Assembly: GCF_010091925.1 (NCBI RefSeq)
Contig: NZ_WVID01000025.1
Span: forward strand, 1-64,000
DNA length: 64,000 nt
Direction: 5' to 3'
Source: Nostoc sp. B(2019)
GTDB lineage: Bacteria; Cyanobacteriota; Cyanobacteriia; Cyanobacteriales; Nostocaceae
Shown here: positions 1-10,120 of the stretch, piece by piece
Position numbering within the stretch: position 1 is the stretch's first letter
Layout of the letters: each line of letters opens with the position of its first letter
Made by a program: the position numbers and the translations under genes
Notes under the pieces: model-generated
Database searches by the model: none
What the model saw: the letters and a program-made list of their open reading frames with translations, nothing else
What the model was told of the DNA's origin: nothing

Positions 1-915
1 GCGGTTGTTGATTAACTCGTGTTCTTGACGTTCCCGCAATGCTTCGATAGTCAGCCGTAGTTGTTGTTCGGTCTGGTTCATCGGTTCGTTGTACAGATCC
101 GCGACGCGAGAATGCACCCGCAACACGGTTTGAGCCACGCTCAACTCATATTCACGCGGTGAGAGTTCGTAATCTACGAAAGTCCCCGGTAACTCAAGTT
201 CTCCAACATATCCTGAAGTCACCTCAATGGCAGCTTCCCCGTACTCGTTTTGTGATCCTTCTGGGCGGGTTCTAAAGCGATCAACATGAGTCTGCAACGC
301 CTCGGACTGGTTGAGCAGCTCCCGAAATGCTTGTTGTGGTAGTGTCAATATTGTGCATCGGGTGAGAGCCTGAACCGTGAAATCCCAATTGCTCTGGGAC
401 TCTACCAAGATGCGATCGCCAAAATAGTCGCCGTCAGCCAACACACCCAACACGGTTTGCTCGTCATACTTGCCAACACCAATCTTGTTCACCTTGCCAT
501 GAGCAATCAAAAAAAGCTGATTGGCTGGTTGACCTGACTGGACTATGATGTCACCAGGTGCGAACTCCTGCTGCACAAACCGACTTGCTAACGCACTCAA
601 TACCTCAGTGTCATCAAGCCCCCGCAGCAAAGGCAACTCACCAAGTTCCTGGGGAATCACCTGTACCTCGGTTGCAGTGTTGGAGAAACTCAACCGCCCA
701 TCACCCACGGTATAGGTCAACCGACGGTTCACCCGATAAGTACCACCTTTTGTTTGCACCCACGGCAACATCTTCAACAACCACCGCGAGGTAATACCCT
801 GCATCTGTGGTGCAGATTTAGTGGTCGTGGACAAATTACGGGCAGCAGCCGTACTCAAACTCAGTTGAGGTTGTTCGATCTCAACATCCAAATTCAACTC
901 AATAGATTCTGTCAT
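1..915 (-). CDS. Family 2B encapsulin shell protein with cNMP-binding-like domain (partial, C-terminus beyond window)
   Basis: I translated this open-ended frame by hand: 305 residues from the ATG at 915 to the left edge, with no stop. Residues 45-90 carry the N-terminal signature of SrpI-like family 2 encapsulins (LPWVQTKGGTYRVNRRLTY). Residues about 105-225 form a cyclic-nucleotide-binding-like beta-roll. From about 226 the shell fold resumes (GELELPGTFVDY, then NQTEQQLRLTIEALRERQEH). That split arrangement is typical of family 2B shells. In Nostocales, genes of this type downstream of geosmin synthase were first named cnb (cyclic-nucleotide-binding). The gene starts 74 bp after the geosmin synthase stop on the same strand, so the two are probably one operon. 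The expected role is an HK97-fold nanocompartment around a terpene cyclase. The phosphate-binding cassette is degenerate (FGD at 165-167, NWDFT at 176-180). A second shell paralogue may lie beyond the edge. Confidence 0.9.
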   Translation of the reverse strand, partial: MTESIELNLDVEIEQPQLSLSTAAARNLSTTTKSAPQMQGITSRWLLKMLPWVQTKGGTYRVNRRLTYTVGDGRLSFSNTATEVQVIPQELGELPLLRGLDDTEVLSALASRFVQQEFAPGDIIVQSGQPANQLFLIAHGKVNKIGVGKYDEQTVLGVLADGDYFGDRILVESQSNWDFTVQALTRCTILTLPQQAFRELLNQSEALQTHVDRFRTRPEGSQNEYGEAAIEVTSGYVGELELPGTFVDYELSPREYELSVAQTVLRVHSRVADLYNEPMNQTEQQLRLTIEALRERQEHELINNR

Positions 916-989
916 TATCTCATTCTCTAGTTACTAAAAAACCGATCTCACTTGCTCGAATACTGACCTTGAACCCACACCACCAAACT

Positions 990-4437
<3,448 letters not shown>

Positions 4438-6087
4438 ATGAATATAATTAAGCCGTTATTGCCACAGATAGACCAAGAAACGCGCCAGTTTTTGCCCGAT
4501 CGCGATCAGTATAAATTTGACCACGATATTTTAGCGCCGCTAGCTACCCTTCATCCAGTTATTCCAGCGTTTTCAGTTCCGCCAGGCTACCCTCGTGTGC
4601 CTCAGTCTTCCACCTTATCACCTACCTACGTATTCACTCGGTCGTCACTGCCTAACACCCTCGACCCCTTTGATGGACTGCAAGCCTTTGATGATTTTTT
4701 TCCCACGCAAGGTAAGCCAGAAGTCAGTAAGATTTATCAAAGCGATCGCTCTTTTGCTGATCAGAGATTGTCCGGTGTGAATCCGATGGTGCTACGGCGG
4801 ATCATGCAGATTCCACCTCATTGTTCTGTGACAAAAGAAGAACTCAAGGCGGCTTGTCCCAATGTGCGATTAGATACCGCCCTAGCGAATGGCAATATTT
4901 ACGTTGCCGATTATAGTAGTCTGAGCTTTGTCCAGGGTGGGACTTTTAAGGGGATGAAAAAATATCTACCCACCCCAATTGCATTTTTCTACTTTGATGA
5001 AACGAAGAAAGAATTAATCCCGATCGCGATTCAAGTGCAGCCTAAAAGGGGTGGAGCGATTTTTACCCCGCATGATAAACCCCTGGATTGGCTGGTAGCC
5101 AAGATGTGCGTTCAGGTAGCGGATGCCAACCACCACGAAATGAGCAGCCATCTGTGTTGGACACACTTTGTCATGGAGCCTTTTGCCATTTCCACCCCCC
5201 GCCAACTAGCCATTAACCATCCTGTACATTTACTGCTAGCTCCTCATCTACGCTTCCTCTTAGCAATTAACGATCAAGGCCGACAATTGCTGATCAATCC
5301 CTACGTCGATGGCCAAGTGGGTGGTCACGTTGATCGAATTATGGCGGGTACATTAGAGGAATCCTATGGAATTGTCAAGAAAGCTTATTCTGAGTGGAGC
5401 TTAGATAAGTTTGCTTTCCCACAAGAAATCAAGAGTCGCGGCCTGGAGGATGTGAAAAAACTGCCGAACTTCCCCTATCGGGATGATGGGATGTTGCTGT
5501 GGAATGCCATTAATAAGTTTGTGTCTGATTATCTCAAGTATTGCTATCCCACACCCGCAGATATTCAGGGGGATAAGGAACTACAAGCTTGGGCAAAGGA
5601 ACTAACCTCAGCAGATGGCGGACGGGTTAAAGGAATGCCAAGTGCGATCGCCACAGTAGAGCAACTAATTGAGATTGTTACCAATGTTATTTTCACCTGT
5701 GGCCCGCAGCACGCAGCAGTAAACTATTCACAATTCGACTACATGGCATATATTCCCAATATGCCCCAGGCTGCATACATCGGTATTACTGGTAAAGGGA
5801 TGATTCCAGATGAGAAAGCACTGATGAAGTTCCTCCCACCAAAGGATCAGGCGGAAGCTCAAATAAAAATTGTTAGTTACTTATCTTTCTATCGGCACGA
5901 TCGCCTCGGCTATTATGATGAGGTATTTAATCTTACCTTCCGCGGAACTCCAGTCAAAATGATGGTTCAGGAGTTCCAGCAGGAGTTGAATGAGATTGAG
6001 CAGCGAATTGATGCAATGAATCGGCAACGGTTTGTACCTTATCCTTACCTCAAGCCTTCCTTAGTTCCAAATAGCTTTAGTGCTTGA
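4438..6087 (+). CDS. Lipoxygenase (compact, catalytic domain only)
   Basis: A 549-residue iron dioxygenase that would add O2 to polyunsaturated fatty acids to form hydroperoxides. The lipoxygenase histidine signature H-x4-H-x4-H-x17-H-x8-H is exact, starting at NHHEMSSHLCWTH and ending at LLLAPH (about residues 238-275). A further conserved block, CGPQHAAVNYSQ, holds the next iron-ligand histidine. There is no PLAT/LH2 domain at the N-terminus, so it is shorter than plant enzymes (about 850) and fits bacterial mini-lipoxygenases. The usual C-terminal iron ligand is the carboxylate of a terminal isoleucine (PNSISI in plants). Here the protein ends PNSFSA, with alanine last. Its 3' end overlaps the convergent acyltransferase gene by 11 bp. 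Position and stereo-specificity cannot be read reliably. Confidence 0.93.
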   Translation: MNIIKPLLPQIDQETRQFLPDRDQYKFDHDILAPLATLHPVIPAFSVPPGYPRVPQSSTLSPTYVFTRSSLPNTLDPFDGLQAFDDFFPTQGKPEVSKIYQSDRSFADQRLSGVNPMVLRRIMQIPPHCSVTKEELKAACPNVRLDTALANGNIYVADYSSLSFVQGGTFKGMKKYLPTPIAFFYFDETKKELIPIAIQVQPKRGGAIFTPHDKPLDWLVAKMCVQVADANHHEMSSHLCWTHFVMEPFAISTPRQLAINHPVHLLLAPHLRFLLAINDQGRQLLINPYVDGQVGGHVDRIMAGTLEESYGIVKKAYSEWSLDKFAFPQEIKSRGLEDVKKLPNFPYRDDGMLLWNAINKFVSDYLKYCYPTPADIQGDKELQAWAKELTSADGGRVKGMPSAIATVEQLIEIVTNVIFTCGPQHAAVNYSQFDYMAYIPNMPQAAYIGITGKGMIPDEKALMKFLPPKDQAEAQIKIVSYLSFYRHDRLGYYDEVFNLTFRGTPVKMMVQEFQQELNEIEQRIDAMNRQRFVPYPYLKPSLVPNSFSA

Positions 6088-6940
6088 TTGTCTGTGACTG
6101 AGCACTTAGCTTGACTAAGTTGTCTAACTCCTGCTGCATCTGACTTGTTACCAGTTCGTAGCAGGCGTTGACATACTGGCGATCGCTAGCAGCTTCCCGA
6201 CCATAACGTTCAAATATAATCGGTGGACAAACTCGCGTATATATAGGCACAGGCAATGGAATGTTAGGCAAAGGGCCAAATGCTAATCCCCAAGGCAGTC
6301 CTAGATAAATCGGAAAGACTTCTGGATCAATCCCTAATAGCCAAGGCATCCCCCACTCATGGAGTTGCTGCACAATTTTGTAGCAGTCAGCTAGTACAAT
6401 CAGCGTATCGTGAGCACCGACGGAAATCATAGGTACAATTGGCACATTTTCCCGTAGCGCCAGCTTGACAAACCCTTGTCGTCCCGCAAAATAGATTTTG
6501 TGACGTAAATAATGCGGTCGGAAGACATCTTCGGCTCCACCTGGATAGACCAACAAACTAGCTCCAGAACGCAAAGCCGCGTAAGCCATTTTAGGATGAG
6601 CTACAATTGCTCCAGTTTTAGCAACCAGTTCCGCTAGTGGCGGGCTAACCTGCCAGGCCTTGGGATGCATCAGACCGTAAACGGGTCGTTCTACACCAAA
6701 TCGGCGGAACCAGTCATACATCATCATCGTCATATCGGGAGCCGCGAGTCCCCCATTGTGCGAACCAACAAATAGGACTTTTTCCTGAAGTGGGATATTG
6801 TGCCAGCCACTAGTTTGAACTCGAAAATAGTAATGATATAAAAAGCCTAATAAGGGCATCAAAGATTTGATGAATTTTGGATCTCGCTTATCCAAAGACC
6901 AACCGGCTTTTTGGTTTAGGGGATGTTGTGTTTTTGACAT
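6077..6940 (-). CDS. Lysophospholipid/diacylglycerol acyltransferase family protein (PlsC-like)
   Basis: A 287-residue protein. It has the PlsC-type acyltransferase histidine block (GSHNGGLAAPD, about residue 55) and a YPGGAEDVFRP block (about 132), the variant of the FPEGT motif found in DGAT- and phytyl-ester-synthase-like branches. A hydrophobic stretch near residues 28-42 (LLGFLYHYYF) could anchor it to membranes. It would transfer acyl groups to glycerolipid, phytol or quinol acceptors. The glycine-rich motif points to the branch containing cyanobacterial slr2103-type enzymes, but this is a family guess. It converges on and overlaps the lipoxygenase gene, which may or may not imply a shared lipid theme. 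Confidence 0.8.
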   Translation of the reverse strand: MSKTQHPLNQKAGWSLDKRDPKFIKSLMPLLGFLYHYYFRVQTSGWHNIPLQEKVLFVGSHNGGLAAPDMTMMMYDWFRRFGVERPVYGLMHPKAWQVSPPLAELVAKTGAIVAHPKMAYAALRSGASLLVYPGGAEDVFRPHYLRHKIYFAGRQGFVKLALRENVPIVPMISVGAHDTLIVLADCYKIVQQLHEWGMPWLLGIDPEVFPIYLGLPWGLAFGPLPNIPLPVPIYTRVCPPIIFERYGREAASDRQYVNACYELVTSQMQQELDNLVKLSAQSQTIKH

Positions 6941-7187
6941 CGAAGCATCTTAACAGGATTGCTAAAGGTCAAACAATCCTTTTTGTTTTGGCTACAAGAC
7001 AGTATATAAATACTGCTACGTATAATTTAAATTATTTAACTTCCAGGTTGCCCACAACCAATCTTCAGCATCAAGTTTAATCTCTAGCCTTTTCAATGTG
7101 GTTAAAAATACTATAACCAGCCCAGTTTTCGGCTTTTAATCTCTGTGTCTTAATGTCTTTGTGGTTCAAAAATTTTTATCTGTAATA

Positions 7188-7293
7188 ATTTGGCATTTTG
7201 GCAGATGATTATTATAGTATTTTGATATATTGCAAAAATTACCAAGATGTTTTTACTTGTTATACTAAAGGCGGGTTTAATCCCGTCTTTTTT
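7188..7293 (+). ncRNA. Candidate small RNA A with its promoter
   Basis: ATTTGGCATTTTGGCA at 7188-7203 is followed by TGATATATT at 7223-7231, a good extended -10 (TGnTATATT). The strong terminator GGCGGG-TTTAAT-CCCGTC with six Ts ends at 7293. A start about 7 nt after the -10 would give an RNA of roughly 55 nt. The same block recurs exactly 116 bp downstream. No known RNA family was recognised. Confidence 0.4.
7270..7293 (+). terminator. Intrinsic terminator
   Basis: GGCGGG (7270-7275) pairs with CCCGTC (7282-7287), with one G-T pair, around the loop TTTAAT, followed by six Ts. No coding gene on this strand precedes it, so it probably ends a short RNA. Confidence 0.8.
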
Positions 7294-7303
7294 GTTGTTA
7301 ACT

Positions 7304-7533
7304 ATTTGGCATATTGGCACAACATTACAATTTTCCTGTGATATATTAATCGAAATTGCAAGGATGGACTATGATTAAAACATTTAGCATAGGCTAAATC
7401 ACTGTTCCTATTGTTTATGTCATTAGCCAGCCTTACAACCTATTGAATTTTATTTTTGCTATTTTTTCCAGAGTCCAAGGTGTATTACTACTTTCAAGCT
7501 ATCTGGACGGGATAAAACCCGTCTTTTATTTTG
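7304..7533 (+). ncRNA. Candidate small RNA B with its promoter
   Basis: The second promoter-like module: ATTTGGCATATTGGCA at 7304-7319 and TGATATATT at 7339-7347. Both lie exactly 116 bp after their counterparts in module A. The transcript would run from about 7354 to the terminator at 7506-7533, about 175 nt. An eight-codon frame starting at 7371 follows AAGGATGG and could be chance. Function unknown. Confidence 0.35.
7506..7533 (+). terminator. Intrinsic terminator
   Basis: GACGGG (7506-7511) pairs perfectly with CCCGTC (7518-7523) around ATAAAA, followed by TTTTATTTT. The stem resembles that of the terminator at 7270-7293, supporting a duplicated transcription unit. Confidence 0.75.
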
Positions 7534-7756
7534 TCTGCTAGCTAGAAAAATGCTTGGATGCGAGTTCTGGATGTAAAAATACTTGAAGTTGTGGGACTAT
7601 CCTTAAAGGGTATTTATAAAGTAAAAAAAAATTGCTGTGAGGTAGGATAAGCGGTGGTAGCTGACGCTCCTAACTGCCGTTATATCAACGTAGCATAACG
7701 CAACTCACAGATTTATGATCATATTATAAATCAAAATATTTAGCCTCTAAATCCTT

Positions 7757-7786
7757 GAGCCATAGCCTTTTTCTAGGTTATGGCTC
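7757..7786. other. 11-bp hairpin without T-run
   Basis: GAGCCATAGCC (7757-7767) can pair with GGTTATGGCTC (7776-7786) across an 8-nt loop, with one G-T pair. It lies in the gene-free region between RNA module B and the micro-ORF. The flank on the plus strand is AATAATTATT, so it is a weak terminator at best; it may be a structured RNA element. Confidence 0.5.
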
Positions 7787-7892
7787 AATAATTATTTATG
7801 CTTTCAGGTATTCAGAGATACTGGAGTAATGTCTTATCAGGTTTCAGAATATTTGCACACATCCTATAGGAAGATGACCTAGGAAAGTAATC

Positions 7893-7940
7893 ATGAGTAA
7901 ATTAATTCGGGATGTTGTTATGCACTGGATTTATATATGA
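7893..7940 (+). CDS. Possible 15-residue micro-peptide directly before a terminator
   Basis: ATG at 7893 follows AGGAAAG (7881-7887) at a good spacing and reads MSKLIRDVVMHWIYI before TGA at 7940. The terminator hairpin begins at the next base (7941). A short reading frame with a ribosome site packed against a terminator could be a tiny gene, a leader peptide or a dual-function small RNA. It could also be chance in AT-rich DNA. No family is known to me. Confidence 0.3.
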   Translation: MSKLIRDVVMHWIYI

Positions 7941-7967
7941 GGTTTGGTTCATCGCCAAACCTTTTTT
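7941..7967 (+). terminator. Intrinsic terminator after the micro-ORF
   Basis: GGTTTGG (7941-7947) pairs perfectly with CCAAACC (7955-7961) around TTCATCG, followed by six Ts. It points the opposite way to the porin gene, whose stop lies at 8165. Confidence 0.85.
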
Positions 7968-8164
7968 ATTTCTATTACTACGTTAGGACTTTTCGTTTTT
8001 GTATTTTGGAAAATAGCTTTACAGATAGATATTAGCGCTGCGTGCATAGGCTTAGCTCATTTGTAGACATAGCTCCCATAAGATAAGCAGATTTAATACA
8101 TACAATCGTTAACAAAACTTATTTAAACTCATGCTTTTGTTGTAATGTCAATGTAAAAACAAAA

Positions 8165-9901
8165 TTAAAAACTAAAACTACTCCGCAGAATACCAATAGT
8201 CACTGGGTCATTGTTTGGTGTGTGACCAGGCTCTAGGATATGAATTATACCTGGCGTGATGCTAATGTTATCTGTTAGTTGAAAGCGATAAAATGCTTCA
8301 ATTTGAGTAGTTGTTCCTGGTTGTCCTCCTGCTCGTCCCAAACCTGTATTCACAAAGTCAGGGACATTGTTGCCTACAGGTAAGTCGCTACTGGTAATTT
8401 TAGGAGGTTGTCCGATATAAATTCCGCCTAAATTTCCCCTAGCAAACAAATCAGGAAAATTCAGGAACACCATATAATTCGTCGTCTCTACATTTCCCGA
8501 TCGCCCTGGAATGTAAGACTTAGTATAACCACCCCATGCACCTAAAGTAATGCGGGGTGAAATTTGCCAATTTACAGTAGCGCCAACAGCGTTGGTTTGC
8601 AGAGGTGCTGACTTTCCAATATTGGAATTAACAGTAGTTAAGCATTCATCACCAACAAAAGTCAGTAAACAACCATCTGAAGAGTAATTGTTAACGTAAT
8701 ACAAACTCAGATCTACAGCATCGGTTGGTGTTAGTAGCAACTGTACGCCTGTAATGGTGTTTCCGTCAAATAAACCGCTGCGTGTACCGGGATTACCTGG
8801 GCTATAACTAGAATAAATTGCTTGTAAACTAGCGCGTTTCGCAAATTGCCAATCAATAGCTATACCACCATGACCGTACCCCATATTTAAAATCGGGTTT
8901 CTTTGGGCAAAATAAGATAGCGGCCCTGTTGCAGCACTTTCTACCCGGTTTGGTCCTCGAAAAGCAGCCGGCATACTCACGCCTTCTGTTCCCACCATTA
9001 GTGCTAAGTTGTCTGTCACCAGCCAATGATAATTAAGGTCACTGATGATTAAGTTATCTGTAGGAAATTCGTAGCCAAGTAAAACATCATTTCGGGAAAC
9101 ACTATTGTTAAATCTAGGCGCACTAGTACCGTTACCAGATAAAAGACCTGTAAACAAGTAACTGCGGGGAGTGATTTGACTAGTTAAATACAGCTGCGCC
9201 AAGGATATAACATTAGCGTTTGTACCTCCATCATCTGTATCTTTTTGTCCATCTCTGGGATTAACGTCACCACGATTGCTAGTCCGTCCTTGAACGCCAA
9301 CTATGAGTAGTCCGCTGAGTTTAGTTGTTGTTGAGAATCGATTCGCTTCAATTTCAGCGGTGCGGGCTTCTAAATCATCAACACGACCCCGCAAAGTCGC
9401 TAATTCAGCAGCAAACTCTTCCTGTAATTTTTGCAAAGTTGCTAAATCTTCGCGGGTGAGTAAATCACTAGTGGCTGTAGTAATCAACTCATTGACTCTA
9501 TCTAAGCAAGCATTCACACCAGCAGCAAATTCATACCGAGTTAAAGCGCGATTACCGCGATAACTACTGTCTGGATAACCAGCTATGCAACCATAGCGTT
9601 CTACTAAAGACTGTAATGCACCGAATGCCCAATCTGTGGGTTGTACATCCTTGAGTTGAGAAACCGATGTGACTTGTGCCATCGGTTCTTCTGTGATGGG
9701 GAGTGGGGGAGTGGGGGAGTGGGGGCTGTGGGGGAACAATATAGCTTCTGACTCTTGACTTGTAATTTCCGACTTCTGAGTAATTCCCGTGTCAGTGTAC
9801 TCCTGTGCTATTGCTTTTTGTGTAACTCCGTTCGCTGCCGCGACTAGTAGACAGGCGAACGTCCCAATGCAATGACTACGGCGAATAAGTCTAGCTTTCA
9901 A
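8165..9901 (-). CDS. SLH-domain OprB-type iron-uptake porin
   Basis: A 578-residue outer-membrane protein. A signal peptide (about 1-33) is followed by a low-complexity segment (55-68, SPHSPTPPLP), one SLH domain (about 80-135, with LVERYGCIAGYPDSSYRG and LTRYEFAAGVNACLDRV), a coiled coil (about 150-190) and a carbohydrate-selective-porin OprB barrel (about 200-578) ending SFSF. This is the common cyanobacterial iron uptake porin layout. The SLH and coiled coil anchor it to peptidoglycan-linked polymer while the barrel passes small solutes, reportedly including inorganic iron. The low-complexity segment is encoded by a GTGGGGGA-type short repeat at about 9700-9735, which looks like a repeat expansion inside the gene. 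It is transcribed alone. Confidence 0.92.
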   Translation of the reverse strand: MKARLIRRSHCIGTFACLLVAAANGVTQKAIAQEYTDTGITQKSEITSQESEAILFPHSPHSPTPPLPITEEPMAQVTSVSQLKDVQPTDWAFGALQSLVERYGCIAGYPDSSYRGNRALTRYEFAAGVNACLDRVNELITTATSDLLTREDLATLQKLQEEFAAELATLRGRVDDLEARTAEIEANRFSTTTKLSGLLIVGVQGRTSNRGDVNPRDGQKDTDDGGTNANVISLAQLYLTSQITPRSYLFTGLLSGNGTSAPRFNNSVSRNDVLLGYEFPTDNLIISDLNYHWLVTDNLALMVGTEGVSMPAAFRGPNRVESAATGPLSYFAQRNPILNMGYGHGGIAIDWQFAKRASLQAIYSSYSPGNPGTRSGLFDGNTITGVQLLLTPTDAVDLSLYYVNNYSSDGCLLTFVGDECLTTVNSNIGKSAPLQTNAVGATVNWQISPRITLGAWGGYTKSYIPGRSGNVETTNYMVFLNFPDLFARGNLGGIYIGQPPKITSSDLPVGNNVPDFVNTGLGRAGGQPGTTTQIEAFYRFQLTDNISITPGIIHILEPGHTPNNDPVTIGILRSSFSF

Positions 9902-10045
9902 CTTTTTACACTCTGCTCACATACTTACGTGAAGAGTGTATTCTCGATTATCTGGCGTCCACATGGGGAAATGTACGGATTTTGTACAAAATTAGACTTT
10001 ATATGTCTGGGCAACTTCTGAAAGCGCGAGTATAACAGGGTATTA

Positions 10046-10088
10046 GGTACTGGGGACTAGGGACTTAGGGACTAGGGACTGGGGACTT
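10046..10088. repeat. Short tandem repeat of GGGACT(A/T) units
   Basis: Heptamer-like units GGACTAG, GGACTTA and GGACTGG run side by side just before the gene starting at 10121. This is the short tandemly repeated sequence type common between cyanobacterial genes. It sits in the probable 5' untranslated region. Confidence 0.8.
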
Positions 10089-10120
10089 AAAAAGACACAC
10101 TGGATTGATTGAGAACTACT

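Larger units (their letters stand above)
6941..8164. other. Gene-poor region with candidate small-RNA modules
   Basis: About 1.2 kb without a conserved ORF but rich in transcription signals. It has three hairpin-plus-T-run terminators on the plus strand (7270-7293, 7506-7533, 7941-7967), an 11-bp hairpin at 7757-7786, and two copies of a promoter-like block 116 bp apart. The best reading is a set of short plus-strand transcripts. The mix of signals without genes is what sRNA clusters look like. Confidence 0.55.

Noticed and set aside
7188-7533. Identification of the small-RNA modules as NsiR1-type tandem RNAs
   Set aside because: NsiR1 lies near hetF in many short repeats; here the neighbours, unit number and sequences differ, so no known name is given.
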